A stretch of DNA of 55,381 nt from an uncultured Alteromonadaceae bacterium (GCA_913064725.1 CAJYAI010000011.1:1-55381); one strand, 5' to 3'; shown: positions 18,371 through 29,384, counted from the first letter of the stretch. A program made the numbers and translations. Notes: generated from the sequence alone by a model not told the origin.

Positions 18371-18969
18371 TGACGGTCTGAGGACGACATTCGATCTGAC
18401 TCGTCATAGAAGTCCGCACCATCGGGTACCGTCAGCACGAACTCGGTGCTGGAAGGTACGATCGCCGTATCAATCGTTAGATCGAAAATACTCTCTTGGC
18501 CGAGCGCATCCACTGCTGTAACGCGAATTATCTGAGTTGATATTTGCTCGACGGACAAGCTGTCCAAGCCAACCTCAGGTATCACATCGCTGTGTGCTAA
18601 ACGCTTTTTATCTCGGTTAAGGGCTCCATCCCAAATGGCGGTCAAGGGCAAGGTGCTGGCGTCAGGGGCATCTCTTAAGATGACGACGTCTAAATCCTTG
18701 TCCCATTGCCAAAAGCCTAACTCATTGAGAATAAATAACTGGTGGTCCGGGGAGTTGATCTCCCATCGGTATCGCCCTGCCCTCGTAGCGCTAAACTTAC
18801 CCGTGCTTGTGTAGGCGATTGATCCATTGATGTCTCTAACGGTCTGCCTGAAACCGCCGCTCACCGCAGACTTATCAGCAAGTGGCCATTTGTCATCGGT
18901 GGCTAGCGCTGAGAGGCAGCAAATACTCACACTTACAACGATTAGCCTTCGGAAGAACCTCATCCTCAC
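18367..18969 (-). CDS. lolA: outer-membrane lipoprotein carrier LolA
   Basis: Periplasmic chaperone that takes lipoproteins from LolCDE to LolB at the outer membrane. The 200-residue precursor has a signal peptide (RRLIVVSVSICCLSALA, about 6-23). The body matches LolA: FRQTVRDINGSIAYTSTGKF, then PGRYRWEI-like ARAGRYRWEINSP and the FWQWDKDLD block. The start is a GTG overlapping the ftsK stop by one base, about 6 bp after AGGGG; an ATG two codons in (18963) is an alternative. ftsK-lolA is the conserved order, but the next gene in most relatives, rarA, is missing and crcB follows directly. Confidence 0.92.
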   Translation of the reverse strand: MRMRFFRRLIVVSVSICCLSALATDDKWPLADKSAVSGGFRQTVRDINGSIAYTSTGKFSATRAGRYRWEINSPDHQLFILNELGFWQWDKDLDVVILRDAPDASTLPLTAIWDGALNRDKKRLAHSDVIPEVGLDSLSVEQISTQIIRVTAVDALGQESIFDLTIDTAIVPSSTEFVLTVPDGADFYDESDRMSSSDRQ

Positions 18970-21299
18970 TAATCGGCCCCTGGTGGAGGTGGCGCGAGCA
19001 CCTCACGCTGTCCGTTTGTACCCATAGAAGACACAACGCCCGTGGCTTCCATCGTTTCAATCAGGCGGGCCGCTCGGTTATAGCCAATGCGTAACTTGCG
19101 CTGTACGGATGATATGGATGCTCTGCGGCTAGTGCATACGTAGTGAACGGCCTCATCATAGAGGGCATCGCTCTCCGGATCATCGTCAGCGCTCGAGGCT
19201 GATTGAAGCTCCTGGGCCGTTACCGGCGTCTGTCCGCCCTCATCTAAGAGTCCCTCAATAAATTCGGGGCTACCCCGTCGACGCCAATCAGCAACCACCC
19301 TGTGAACCTCGTCATCTGAGCAAAATGCCCCATGAACGCGTGTCGGAGTGCTCGATCCGGAGGGAAGATAGAGCATGTCGCCATACCCTAATAGTTGCTC
19401 GGCACCGCCTTGATCTAAAATGGTCCGAGAATCGATTTTTGACGAGACTGAAAACGCCATTCGGGTTGGTATATTGGCCTTAATGAGACCGGTAATGACG
19501 TCAACTGAAGGCCGCTGCGTAGCGAGCACCAAATGGATGCCTGCTGCCCGAGCCTTTTGTGCTATGCGAGCGATGAGTTCCTCGACCTTTTTACCCACAA
19601 TCATCATCATATCGGCAAACTCATCGATTACGACGACGATACTAGGTAGTGTTGTCAGCGCTGGAGCCGACTGTTCTTCTCCCGTGAGTTCGAGCACCGG
19701 GTCTGGAATCCACAGAGGGTCATCGATTGGGCTTCCACTTCGCTGCGCATCGTTCACTTTACGGTTGTAGCCCGCTAAATTTCGAACGCCAAGCAGTGAC
19801 ATCAACTTATATCGGCGCTCCATCTCAGCGACACACCACCGCAGACCGTTTGCAGCGTCTTTCATATCTGTGATGACCGGTGTCAGGAGATGCGGAATAC
19901 CGTCATATACGGATAACTCGAGCATTTTCGGGTCGACCAAAATTAGCCTTAATTCATCAGGTGTGGCCTTGTACAGGAGGCTCACCAACATACAGTTAAC
20001 GCCCACGGATTTACCTGACCCGGTGGTGCCCGCCACCAAGACATGTGGCATTTTACTTAAGTCAGCAACGACCGGACTACCTGAAATATCGTGCCCCAAT
20101 GCTAGGGTTAGTGGTGATTTCGCTTCTTCAAATGTACTGGAGCTCAACACATCACGGAAGTTTACGGTCTGGCGATCCGCGTTTGGAATCTCAATTCCTA
20201 CGACACTCTTACCCTGAATGACCTCGACTACGCGGACTGAGTTAACCGCGAGGGAGCGTGCTAGGTCCTTCGATAAATTAGAGATTCGGCTCACCTTAAC
20301 GCCCGCGGCCGGCTGGATTTCAAAGCGTGTTACAACTGGGCCTGGATAGACAGACACCACTTCTGCAGTGATATTAAAATCTGCAAGTTTGAGTTCAAGA
20401 AGACGCGACAATGACTCCAGCTCGGAGTTGGAATAGCCTCTCGGGCCACTACTGGTCGGCGGATCCAATAAATCCAGCGGTGGCATCGGCATCAGATCCC
20501 CCAATTCAAATAGCGGTTGCTGCTTTTCTCTCTCAGCTTTCCTACCTGGCGCCTCCAGTAAAGATGGTGGCTTTATTTTGGGGGGAGTCCGGTGTTTCTC
20601 TTTTTGAACGTGAGCCGCTATCTGAACACTGCGCTTGTTTTTTTCTTTTCGCAGCTTGCGTCGATCTTTGAAGTCATCCCACCTAGCTCGACAATATGCG
20701 CCACTGGTCCGCATGGCTCTGCCGATGGCATCTGCAATTTTGAGCCAGTCGATATCAAAAGCGAGTGTGCCGCCCAGTACGGCGCAAAAGCCGAGTAGCA
20801 GTCTGGCCCCAAGATCAGAAAAAGCCGCCGTGAACCACAATGCGACCGCAGTTCCAACGATTCCCCCCGATCCCTGAGGTAACGTGTCACTCACCGGCAG
20901 CACGATGCTCGCTAGTCCGGCACCCGCACAAAGAAAGGCTACCCAGCCAAAAAATGCGATACTACGGTCGGTTCTTGTTTGTGTTTTTTTGGTCGTAGGC
21001 CTTATCTGCCGGTAAGCAAAAAAAAGCAACGCTAATGGGATGGCGTGGGCGAAAATGCCTGCGATTGAGAACGTAACGTCGGCAAAAAAGGCTCCGACGA
21101 TCCCCCCTTGGTTTAACGGCTCGCCTGCACCTCCGCTTGAGCTCCAGCCCGGATCTGCTAGATCAAATGTACTTAGGCTGAGCAATGCAAACGCGCCAGC
21201 AGCAACACCAGAGAAAAAACCAATCGTGGCGAAAGCGCCAGTCTGTCGAGACACGGATTCGTCGCCCGCTATCTTCGGCGATACGTTTTTAGTCGACAC
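18969..21299 (-). CDS. ftsK: DNA translocase FtsK
   Basis: Septum-located hexameric motor that pumps chromosome ends across the division site and activates XerCD at dif. The 776 residues are short compared with E. coli (1329) because the linker is small (about 200-285), as in pseudomonads. There are four N-terminal membrane spans (about 25-45, 75-97, 115-137, 150-182). The motor domain has Walker A GTTGSGKS (K430) and Walker [11 protein letters not shown]. The DNA-orienting gamma domain is the last 70 residues ([23 protein letters not shown]). The start is a GTG preceded by GAGAGGAAA. It is divergent from trxB; the lrp gene that sits between them in E. coli is absent. Confidence 0.97.
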   Translation of the reverse strand: MSTKNVSPKIAGDESVSRQTGAFATIGFFSGVAAGAFALLSLSTFDLADPGWSSSGGAGEPLNQGGIVGAFFADVTFSIAGIFAHAIPLALLFFAYRQIRPTTKKTQTRTDRSIAFFGWVAFLCAGAGLASIVLPVSDTLPQGSGGIVGTAVALWFTAAFSDLGARLLLGFCAVLGGTLAFDIDWLKIADAIGRAMRTSGAYCRARWDDFKDRRKLRKEKNKRSVQIAAHVQKEKHRTPPKIKPPSLLEAPGRKAEREKQQPLFELGDLMPMPPLDLLDPPTSSGPRGYSNSELESLSRLLELKLADFNITAEVVSVYPGPVVTRFEIQPAAGVKVSRISNLSKDLARSLAVNSVRVVEVIQGKSVVGIEIPNADRQTVNFRDVLSSSTFEEAKSPLTLALGHDISGSPVVADLSKMPHVLVAGTTGSGKSVGVNCMLVSLLYKATPDELRLILVDPKMLELSVYDGIPHLLTPVITDMKDAANGLRWCVAEMERRYKLMSLLGVRNLAGYNRKVNDAQRSGSPIDDPLWIPDPVLELTGEEQSAPALTTLPSIVVVIDEFADMMMIVGKKVEELIARIAQKARAAGIHLVLATQRPSVDVITGLIKANIPTRMAFSVSSKIDSRTILDQGGAEQLLGYGDMLYLPSGSSTPTRVHGAFCSDDEVHRVVADWRRRGSPEFIEGLLDEGGQTPVTAQELQSASSADDDPESDALYDEAVHYVCTSRRASISSVQRKLRIGYNRAARLIETMEATGVVSSMGTNGQREVLAPPPPGAD

Positions 21300-21387
21300 C
21301 GTGATTTCCTCTCACCGCATTTTTCAAAATACTATCACAAATAAAAAAGTAGATCCTATAAATAATAGCTATTTTTCAGTAACTTAG

Positions 21388-22434
<1,047 letters not shown>

Positions 22435-22455
22435 AAGACGAGCGTAACGGCTGGA

Positions 22456-23139
22456 ATGGACCCTTTTCCGCCGACTAACTCTGCACTTTCTGATCCTAAC
22501 GGACTGTTAGCCGTCGGTGGAGACTTAACACCAAGTCGGCTGCTAGAGGCCTATCGGCGCGGTATTTTCCCTTGGTATGAAGCGGGCGAACCGATCTTGT
22601 GGTGGACGCCCTCCCCCCGTGCAGTTCTATTTCCCGACGACTTTCATGAGTCACGGTCCTTTAAAAAATTTCTCAAAACCTGTTGTTGGACGGTGGAGTT
22701 TGATCGACAGTTTGAACATGTTGTGGAAGCGTGCGCACAACCCGCCAAAGGTAGATTAGACACCTGGATTAGTGACGAGATGAAGCGAGCCTACACCGAA
22801 TTACATCGCCTTGGCTATGCGCATAGTGTAGAAGTCATGGATCAGGACCAGCTAGTGGGGGGGCTCTACGGTGTTAAGCTGGGGTCAGTCTTCTTTGGTG
22901 AGTCAATGTTTTCACGCAGCCCTAACGCATCAAAATTGGCATTGCGAACACTATGCAACCTCGGCTCTGCGGGACGATTAACGTTGATTGATTGTCAAAT
23001 GCCAAATGAGCACCTCCAATCACTCGGGATGACGATGATGACTCGCGAGGCATTTGAGGATGTTCTGCGGCGAGGGATCGGCGATTTTGCCGATGCCAGC
23101 AGTATGAACGCCGATTTAGGTGGGATATTGTCGAGCTGA
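22456..23139 (+). CDS. aat: leucyl/phenylalanyl-tRNA--protein transferase
   Basis: Adds Leu or Phe from aminoacyl-tRNA to proteins beginning with Arg or Lys, creating the N-degron seen by ClpS. The 227 residues include the family blocks FPPTNSALSDPNGLLAVGGDL, RGIFPWYEAGEPILWWTPSPR, GRLDTWISDEM, the GGLYGVKLGSVFFGESMFS core and DCQMPNEHLQSLG. It lies 21 bp after trxB and probably shares its transcript. The last 24 bp overlap the end of a convergent membrane-protein gene. Together with bpt, clpS and clpA downstream it forms an N-end-rule cluster. Confidence 0.96.
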   Translation: MDPFPPTNSALSDPNGLLAVGGDLTPSRLLEAYRRGIFPWYEAGEPILWWTPSPRAVLFPDDFHESRSFKKFLKTCCWTVEFDRQFEHVVEACAQPAKGRLDTWISDEMKRAYTELHRLGYAHSVEVMDQDQLVGGLYGVKLGSVFFGESMFSRSPNASKLALRTLCNLGSAGRLTLIDCQMPNEHLQSLGMTMMTREAFEDVLRRGIGDFADASSMNADLGGILSS

Positions 23140-23733
23140 GACCTTGAGCGATTCGTTGGTCTGAATCCAAGCGTGAAATACGATAATCATGAGTAATGGA
23201 ATGCCGAGCTCCATAACTTCCTCTATCGCCCCTGCAAGAAAAGATACTCTGCCCGACAAATCGATACCTAGAGGTGCGAGCTTACGGGCGACTCCATCGA
23301 TACTTTTTGAGAATCCGAGTAGCAGCAAGGCCGCTGCTACACCTGTCGCTTCAACACTCACCAGTCTGAGACCCTCGAGGAAGGACACAATATGGTTTCT
23401 TACGATCATGGCCACCGACCAGATAATAAGGGCGATGACTATAAGTCCTATCAGTTTCTCGAAAACAGGAATATCAGTGCTTAAGTAAAAGCGAGATTTT
23501 AATACGCCCACCGTAGTGAAGCGCTTATCAAAGTCGAGCTCGCGACACCCAAAAAGAGTAATAAGTACCACGAGGTAACTGTAGCGAGTGAGATAAGCGC
23601 GACCTCCTCGGACCGCCATGTAGAAAACACAGCAAAAATAACCGAGTGCAGATAGCTGCTCTATAGGCCCGGACTCAGCCAAAAGGAAGGCCGACTGTGT
23701 AGGCCCTAGAAAACTGACCACGAACGCCAACAT
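23116..23733 (-). CDS. unrecognised six-span membrane protein
   Basis: A 205-residue (or longer) hydrophobic protein I do not recognise. About six membrane segments are visible: residues 1-12, 28-43, 52-62, 90-110, 125-140 and 178-192. Conserved-looking polar motifs lie between them: ESGPIEQLS near 20, CRELDFDKRFT near 63-73 and GAIEEVMELGIPLLM near 168-182. The start is doubtful. The ATG at 23733 has no ribosome binding site, and the frame stays open 24 codons upstream (including a basic RRNKTRY stretch before the first span) to a TGA, without any ATG, GTG or TTG. So either a rare start codon is used, or the true 5' end is broken or misread. It is inserted between aat and bpt and convergent with aat. 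Confidence 0.6.
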   Translation of the reverse strand: MLAFVVSFLGPTQSAFLLAESGPIEQLSALGYFCCVFYMAVRGGRAYLTRYSYLVVLITLFGCRELDFDKRFTTVGVLKSRFYLSTDIPVFEKLIGLIVIALIIWSVAMIVRNHIVSFLEGLRLVSVEATGVAAALLLLGFSKSIDGVARKLAPLGIDLSGRVSFLAGAIEEVMELGIPLLMIIVFHAWIQTNESLKVSARQYPT

Positions 23734-24105
23734 TATCAGAGCGAACGCCAGCAGTGCGTAAATCGAGAAATACCGAGTTTTATTCCTGCGAAACCAAAAA
23801 GCCGGTCAGGTGTTTACCTGCGACAACGTTTTAGCATCGTCGTTGTTCACAGGTCGCCATGTTATCGCATTCCACGATGTCTTTGCTATCGAGACACAGT
23901 GGGGTCTTATAACGCGGGTTGAAGTGGCCAATCACCTCGGTACAAAGCTCTTTAAGACAGGACTGTAGTAAATATGTTTATGATTTTGAGAGACGAACTG
24001 TCTAAGTAGGCTCTTAATCCAGGCGATAAATAGATAGACTCTGTAATCACGTGGCGGCTACACGGTAGCCCGCGGCTTTCTGAAGTTTGGGAGTGGAACA
24101 GTACA
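23734..24105. other. 372-bp gap with a cysteine-rich micro-ORF and a small hairpin
   Basis: No gene can be supported with confidence. Two things stand out. A minus-strand open stretch from about 23978 down to the TAA at 23831-23833 encodes a cysteine-rich peptide; its only usable start is the GTG at 23935, giving 34 residues (CLDSKDIVECDNMATCEQRRC at the end). A 5-bp hairpin CAGGT/ACCTG with a four-base loop sits at 23807-23820, just upstream of the membrane-protein frame. The rest should hold the bpt promoter, but no clear -35/-10 pair is visible. Confidence 0.45.
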
Positions 24106-24879
24106 GTGACCGCAAATTTACGCGAAATAAAGGTCTTCACAACCTTCCCGCATCGGTGTTCATATTTGCCTGAAAAAGAGGCGACAACCCTATTTGTCGA
24201 TCCTCGTCAGAATGTCACTCCCGAGCTGTATACCGAACTGTCTTTGATGGGATTTCGTCGCAGCGGCGATCACATTTACAGACCACATTGCCATAGCTGC
24301 AATGCGTGTATCGCCGCGAGGGTTCCGGTAAATGACTTCAGTCTCTCGCGAAGTCAAAAGCGCGTGTTGAATGCCAACAGCGATTTAAGAGTGGGGGTGA
24401 GTAGCTCGGTAGATGATGACGAGGCTTATAGTTTGTACGCACGTTACATCAGCGAAAAACACGCTGATGGCGATATGTTTCCCCCTGATCGCGAGCAATA
24501 TGAGTCTTTTCTCAACAACAGTCTGGGGTGCACGCAGTACTTTCGACTCTATGACGATGAAAAGCTCGTGTGTGTTGCCGTGTCAGATCAAATGCTCGAT
24601 GGGCTGGCCGCCATCTACACGTTTTATGACCCTGGTTGTGACAAACGTAGTTTGGGTACCTTTGCCGTATTGCTTCAGATAGCGCATGCACAGCGGCTAA
24701 ATCTGCCTTACGTATACCTAGGCTACTGGGTGGAAGGATGTCGCAAAATGAACTATAAAACGCGTTTTAAGCCCCTCGAAACACACCGTGATGGACGCTG
24801 GCATGGGAGTAATAGTGAGGTTACCAGTACCCTATCTCCTATACCCTTGGTTAATGTTTACGACGGGGACAGCGACTAA
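24106..24879 (+). CDS. bpt: aspartate/glutamate leucyltransferase (Bpt)
   Basis: Bacterial arginyltransferase homologue that transfers Leu to proteins starting with Asp or Glu, making ClpS-recognised N-degrons. The 257 residues carry the N-terminal [16 protein letters not shown], the zinc or heme-binding-type cysteine block [15 protein letters not shown] (about 64-78), [10 protein letters not shown], and the acyltransferase core [12 protein letters not shown]...[20 protein letters not shown], all typical of Bpt/ATE. The start is a GTG at 24106. The stop overlaps that of the convergent infA by 2 bp. Confidence 0.95.
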   Translation: MTANLREIKVFTTFPHRCSYLPEKEATTLFVDPRQNVTPELYTELSLMGFRRSGDHIYRPHCHSCNACIAARVPVNDFSLSRSQKRVLNANSDLRVGVSSSVDDDEAYSLYARYISEKHADGDMFPPDREQYESFLNNSLGCTQYFRLYDDEKLVCVAVSDQMLDGLAAIYTFYDPGCDKRSLGTFAVLLQIAHAQRLNLPYVYLGYWVEGCRKMNYKTRFKPLETHRDGRWHGSNSEVTSTLSPIPLVNVYDGDSD

Positions 24880-25094
24880 CGCTCTCGGTATGTGATTCGG
24901 CCTTTTGTCAAATCGTAGGGTGTCACTTCGACTCGAACCTTGTCCCCGGTCAAGATGCGAATGTAGTTTTTGCGCATTTTACCCGATATGTGCGCAGTGA
25001 CGACGTGCCCATTTTCTAAACGCACACGAAAGGTTGTGTTGGGAAGCGTATCAATAATTTCGCCTTCCATTTCGATTTGATCTTCTTTGGCCAT
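24876..25094 (-). CDS. infA: translation initiation factor IF-1
   Basis: Single OB-fold factor of 72 residues that binds the A site of the 30S subunit during initiation. The sequence [20 protein letters not shown] and the ending GRITYRER are near-identical to gammaproteobacterial IF-1. It stands between bpt (convergent) and clpA (same strand, 87 bp upstream), the usual neighbourhood. Confidence 0.98.
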   Translation of the reverse strand: MAKEDQIEMEGEIIDTLPNTTFRVRLENGHVVTAHISGKMRKNYIRILTGDKVRVEVTPYDLTKGRITYRER

Positions 25095-25181
25095 TAACCC
25101 TACCTAGTAAACAAGTGATGGCGCGCACTCTATAGCAAAGTGCGCTTCAGGAAAACCATACCGACGCGGGAAAAGTAAGTG

Positions 25182-27464
25182 TTATGCGAGAACAGGTGTT
25201 TCCGTCTCTTCAGTGACGGCCTCAACCTCAAGACCGTTGCCATCAGACTTTATTGAAACCCGGGCGATACCACCCTTACTCAGAGCGCCGAATAACACCA
25301 TATCCGCCAAGGGCTTTTTGATATGTTCTTGTATAACGCGCTCCATCGGCCGTGCACCCATGTGGGGGTCGTACCCCTCTTCGACCAACCAATTTCGTGC
25401 GTCGTCATCAACCTGCAGCTGAACTCGCTTTTCATCCAACTGCGTCTGAAGTGCGGTAAGGAACTTATCTACAACCGTCAGGATCACGTCTTGGCCAAGC
25501 GCCTCAAACGGTACGATCGCATCTAATCGATTGCGGAACTCTGGTGTAAATAGCTTATTGATGGCTTCCATTGCATCGGTGCTATTGTCCTGCGTAGCAA
25601 AGCCGATGGATCGTTTGGAGATACTCTCAGCACCCGCATTAGTTGTCATGACAACGATGACATTACGGAAGTCTGCCTTGCGCCCGTTGTTATCTGTCAA
25701 TGTGCCGTGATCCATGACTTGCAGAAGCAGATTGAAAACCTCCGGATGAGCCTTTTCGATTTCGTCAAGCAAGACGACACAATGTGGATGTTTTGTTACT
25801 GCGTCGGTGAGGAGTCCACCTTGGTCATAACCCACGTAGCCAGGGGGCGCGCCGATGAGCCTCGACACTGTGTGGCGCTCCATGTATTCCGACATATCAA
25901 ATCTCTGTAGCTCAAGACCGAGCTGCATGGCGAGCTGCTTGGTTATCTCGGTCTTACCGACACCGGTAGGGCCTGCAAGGAGGAAACTTCCAATAGGCTT
26001 ATCTCCTGACCTTAACCCCGCGCGGGCTAGCTTGATGGCACTCACAAGCTGTTGCACCGCCTTGGTCTGACCGAAAACCACCATAGATAGATTAGTTTCG
26101 AGTTTTTCAAGTAGCTCTTTATCGTCGCTTGTCACGGTTTTTGGCGGGATTCGGGCTATCTTAGCGATGACAGCTTCAATGTCGCTTGGACCGACTACCT
26201 TCTTGCGCTTGCTCGGAGGCTGTAGTTGTTGGAATGCACCGGCTTCGTCGATGACGTCTATGGCTTTATCGGGTAAAAATCTGTCGGTGATAAATCTCGC
26301 TGCCATTTCCGTTGCGGTACGCAACGCTTTATCGGTGTACCGCAAGCCGTGATGCTCTTCAAAACGCGATTTGAGGCCTTTTAGAATTTTATAGGCATCC
26401 TCAACCGAGGGTTCTAGTACGTCGATTTTTTGGAACCGACGGCTCAGTGCCTTGTCTTTATCAAAAATGCCGCGATATTCCGCGTAGGTTGTTGACCCAA
26501 TGCAGCGCAATTTTCCCGAACTTAGCAATGGCTTGAGCAGATTACTTGCGTCCATTACCCCGCCCGACGCAGCGCCGGCGCCGATGATGGTATGAATCTC
26601 ATCAATAAACAGTATGGAACCTTCGCGCCGTTTTAAGTCTGCAAGCACGCCTTTGAAGCGCTTTTCGAAATCTCCCCGATACTTTGTTCCAGCCAATAAG
26701 GCACCCAAATCAAGAGAGAAAACCTCGGCTGTTTTAAGCGTATCCGGCACCTGACCATCGACGATTAATTTAGCTAAACCTTCTGCGATGGCCGTTTTTC
26801 CCACCCCAGACTCGCCGACCAATAGTGGGTTATTTTTCCGTCGCCGGGCTAAGATCTGCGCAACGCGCTCGACCTCATCCAGTCGACCGATTAACGGATC
26901 AATTTGCCCCTGCACTGCTTCCTCGTTGAGATTGGTGGCATATTTTGCGAGGGGGCTCTCGTCCTCGCCCTCCTCACCCGAGCCAGCCGCATCACCCGAT
27001 AATGCTTCGCCGTCAGTCTCATCCTCATCGTCCGTCTTACTGACACCGTGTGTGATAAAGTTGACCACATCGAGGCGTGAAATGTCCTGTGTTTTTAGGA
27101 AGTAGACAGCCTGACTTTCCTGTTCAGAAAAAATAGCGACGAGCACATTTGCACCTGTGACCTCTGCTTTTCCTGAGCTCTGCACATGGAAGACCGCGCG
27201 TTGTAGCACTCGCTGGAAGCCTAGCGTGGGTTGGGTATCAACGTCGTCATCGCCCGATACCAAAGGCGTGGTCGCGTCGATAAACTCTGTGAGGTCACCG
27301 CGTAGCGCTTCCGTATTTGCCGCGCACGCTCTAAACACAGTCATTGCCGTGCTGTCATCCAACAAAGCGAGCAACAAATGCTCCACCGTGATGAACTCGT
27401 GGCGCTGCGCCCTCGCCTGTTTAAAGGACTCATTTAGCGCTTTTTCCAAGCCTTTACTTAGCAC
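25182..27464 (-). CDS. clpA: ClpA, ATPase subunit of the ClpAP protease
   Basis: Hexameric AAA+ unfoldase that feeds substrates to ClpP. The 760 residues comprise the N-domain (1-140) that docks ClpS, an acidic linker (143-170) longer and more acidic than in E. coli, AAA module 1 (Walker A GESGVGKT at 217-224, Walker B LFIDEI), and module 2 (Walker A GPTGVGKT at 498-505). The KRSIGFATQDN segment in module 2 is the loop that contacts ClpP. The start is a GTG directly after the clpS TGA (TGAGTG), with GGGAGA upstream, so translation is probably coupled. clpP is not in the window. Confidence 0.97.
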   Translation of the reverse strand: MLSKGLEKALNESFKQARAQRHEFITVEHLLLALLDDSTAMTVFRACAANTEALRGDLTEFIDATTPLVSGDDDVDTQPTLGFQRVLQRAVFHVQSSGKAEVTGANVLVAIFSEQESQAVYFLKTQDISRLDVVNFITHGVSKTDDEDETDGEALSGDAAGSGEEGEDESPLAKYATNLNEEAVQGQIDPLIGRLDEVERVAQILARRRKNNPLLVGESGVGKTAIAEGLAKLIVDGQVPDTLKTAEVFSLDLGALLAGTKYRGDFEKRFKGVLADLKRREGSILFIDEIHTIIGAGAASGGVMDASNLLKPLLSSGKLRCIGSTTYAEYRGIFDKDKALSRRFQKIDVLEPSVEDAYKILKGLKSRFEEHHGLRYTDKALRTATEMAARFITDRFLPDKAIDVIDEAGAFQQLQPPSKRKKVVGPSDIEAVIAKIARIPPKTVTSDDKELLEKLETNLSMVVFGQTKAVQQLVSAIKLARAGLRSGDKPIGSFLLAGPTGVGKTEITKQLAMQLGLELQRFDMSEYMERHTVSRLIGAPPGYVGYDQGGLLTDAVTKHPHCVVLLDEIEKAHPEVFNLLLQVMDHGTLTDNNGRKADFRNVIVVMTTNAGAESISKRSIGFATQDNSTDAMEAINKLFTPEFRNRLDAIVPFEALGQDVILTVVDKFLTALQTQLDEKRVQLQVDDDARNWLVEEGYDPHMGARPMERVIQEHIKKPLADMVLFGALSKGGIARVSIKSDGNGLEVEAVTEETETPVLA

Positions 27465-27854
27465 TCAGTTGTCTCCCTGATCGTCGTCTTCATCTTGTGA
27501 GGGTTCGACCTCACATAAAAGTGGGTGTCCATTATCTCTGGCGGCTTGATTGACCAATTCCGCCTTCGTTTCAGCAACATCGCGTGTATAGATACCACAC
27601 ACCCCTTTTCCCTGCGTGTGGACAGCAAGCATGACTTGTGTCGCTTTCTCTCGAGGCATCGTAAAAAAGTGTTCTAACACCTCGATAACAAACTCCATCG
27701 GTGTGTAGTCATCGTTTAACAGCACCACCTTATAAAGCGGCGGCCGCTTTAGTTTCGGTTTGGCAGGGGCAAGGGCAATGTCGCCCTCATTTTCGTTTTG
27801 TCCCGGCGTGGCGGCCATCATGTACATGTCGAAGTCGTTTTGTTGATTAATCAT
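27465..27854 (-). CDS. clpS: ClpS, N-degron adaptor of ClpAP
   Basis: Adaptor that recognises N-terminal Leu, Phe, Trp or Tyr and hands substrates to ClpA. The 129 residues exceed the E. coli 106. The core [22 protein letters not shown], the degron-pocket residues in NDDYTPMEF, and [21 protein letters not shown] are conserved. Both ends are extended: a flexible N-terminus and an acidic tail ([11 protein letters not shown]). The ATG at 27854 is the first possible start, but it has no clear ribosome binding site, and Met10, Met12 or Met13 could be used. The cspD gene often found divergent from clpS is not here. Confidence 0.95.
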   Translation of the reverse strand: MINQQNDFDMYMMAATPGQNENEGDIALAPAKPKLKRPPLYKVVLLNDDYTPMEFVIEVLEHFFTMPREKATQVMLAVHTQGKGVCGIYTRDVAETKAELVNQAARDNGHPLLCEVEPSQDEDDDQGDN

Positions 27855-27951
27855 GATACGTGTTCATTACAGCGTCAGCTCAGTATAGTCGAGAATGAAC
27901 GTCCTGCCGCTTTGGTCGAAGCTTTGTCACCCTGTTATCTGCGATATCCTA

Positions 27952-27981
27952 AAAAAAAAGCCCGCACATGCGGGCTTTTTT
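27952..27981. terminator. bidirectional Rho-independent terminator between clpS and icd
   Basis: GCCCGC/GCGGGC stem at 27960-27975 with loop ACAT, flanked by eight A on the left and six T on the right. Read on the minus strand it ends icd, 21 bp after its stop. Nothing converges on it from the left, as clpS runs away from it. Confidence 0.9.
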
Positions 27982-27995
27982 AAGTTGTAGAAACC

Positions 27996-29249
27996 TTACA
28001 TGTGTTTGATGATCGCATCGCCGAATGCAGAGCAGGATACTTCGGTCGCATTGTCTGTTAGGCGCGCAAAATCGTAGGTTACTGTTTTCGCCTGAATAGC
28101 GCCGTTCATGCCGTTGATCACAAGATCAGCCGCATCATTCCAACCGAGGTGTCGCAGCATCATTTCGGCCGATAAGATGAGCGATCCGGGATTGACTTTG
28201 TCTTGCCCTGTGTACTTGGGCGCAGTGCCGTGCGTCGCTTCAAAGAGGGCGATGTCATCTGAGAGATTTGCGCCCGGCGCAATACCGATCCCGCCCACTT
28301 GCGCGGCTAATGCGTCAGACAGATAGTCACCGTTCAAATTGAGTGTCGCAATGACGCTGTACTCCTTGGGGCGCAACAAAATTTGCTGCAACATGGCGTC
28401 AGCAATGACATCTTTGACGATGATGTCTTTACCGTTGTTGGGGTTCTTAATCTTTACCCACGGACCACCATCGAGCAATTCGCCGCCAAACTCTTCCATA
28501 GCTAGCTCATAACCCCAGTCCCGGAATGAGCCCTCGGTGAACTTCATGATGTTGCCTTTGTGAACCAGCGTGACCGACGGTAGATCTTGATCAATTGCAT
28601 ACTGGAATGATTTTCGCACGAGGCGCTTTGTACCCTCTGCCGAAACGGGCTTGATGCCAATACCAACGTTCTGCGGGAATCGAATTTTAGTCGCCCCCAT
28701 TTCATTGATAAGGAAGTCCACAACTTTTTTGGCTTCGGCTGAATCTGCCTGATATTCAATACCGGCATAAATATCTTCTGAGTTTTCTCGGAAGATCACC
28801 ATATTGGTATCGCCTGGCGCTTTGACAGGTGATGGGACACCCTCAAACCATCGCACGGGACGCAGACATGTGTAGAGATCGAGCTCTTGCCTCAGAGCAA
28901 CATTGAGCGAACGAAACCCACCGCCCACCGGGGTCGTCAGAGGCCCCTTAATAGCAACCAAATAAGACTTAATAGCGTCAAGCGTCTCCTGAGGAAACCA
29001 ATCGCCCTCATACAGCTCTGCGGCCTTTTCACCGGTGTAAATTTCCATCCATGCGATCTTTTTCTCGCCGTCGTATGCCTTGGCTACCGCAGCGTCCACC
29101 ACTTTAATCATGACAGGGCTGATATCGATGCCGATTCCATCACCTTCGATGTAGGGGATGATGGGGGTATTAGGAACGTTAAGGCTGTGGTCTTCGTTTG
29201 CTGTGATGGCTGTCCCATTAGTTGGGACCGTGATGTGTTGATACGCCAT
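27996..29249 (-). CDS. icd: isocitrate dehydrogenase (NADP+)
   Basis: TCA-cycle enzyme that oxidatively decarboxylates isocitrate to 2-oxoglutarate. At 417 residues it is of the homodimeric E. coli type, not the 740-residue monomeric form. The active-site and phosphorylation segment [19 protein letters not shown] carries the serine that AceK phosphorylates in E. coli, and [30 protein letters not shown] and [14 protein letters not shown] are canonical. The start ATG has AAGGA about 10 bp upstream. It is divergent from rluE across 157 bp. No aceK is in the window. Confidence 0.97.
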   Translation of the reverse strand: MAYQHITVPTNGTAITANEDHSLNVPNTPIIPYIEGDGIGIDISPVMIKVVDAAVAKAYDGEKKIAWMEIYTGEKAAELYEGDWFPQETLDAIKSYLVAIKGPLTTPVGGGFRSLNVALRQELDLYTCLRPVRWFEGVPSPVKAPGDTNMVIFRENSEDIYAGIEYQADSAEAKKVVDFLINEMGATKIRFPQNVGIGIKPVSAEGTKRLVRKSFQYAIDQDLPSVTLVHKGNIMKFTEGSFRDWGYELAMEEFGGELLDGGPWVKIKNPNNGKDIIVKDVIADAMLQQILLRPKEYSVIATLNLNGDYLSDALAAQVGGIGIAPGANLSDDIALFEATHGTAPKYTGQDKVNPGSLILSAEMMLRHLGWNDAADLVINGMNGAIQAKTVTYDFARLTDNATEVSCSAFGDAIIKHM

Positions 29250-29368
29250 AATAGTCAGATCCTTACTGTTGATTGACTGGATGGCCGAGCTAAGTAGCCC
29301 GCCCCCGGGGTTTGAATCGTTTTGTCTGATTCCGTTGTTAGAGATCGCAGGGCGTCTCCTTTTTGTTA

Positions 29369-29384
29369 TGGTAGTAGTTTACCA
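29369..29384. promoter_or_regulatory. inverted repeat in the icd/rluE divergent region
   Basis: TGGTA (29369-29373) and TACCA (29380-29384) face each other across 6 bp, 22 bp before the rluE start. It could be an operator or a small 5'-leader hairpin. I cannot match it to a known regulator. Confidence 0.3.

Noticed and set aside
23952-24140. 62-codon minus-strand ORF overlapping the start of bpt
   Set aside because: Mostly antisense to bpt and its leader, with no family resemblance and no ribosome binding site.
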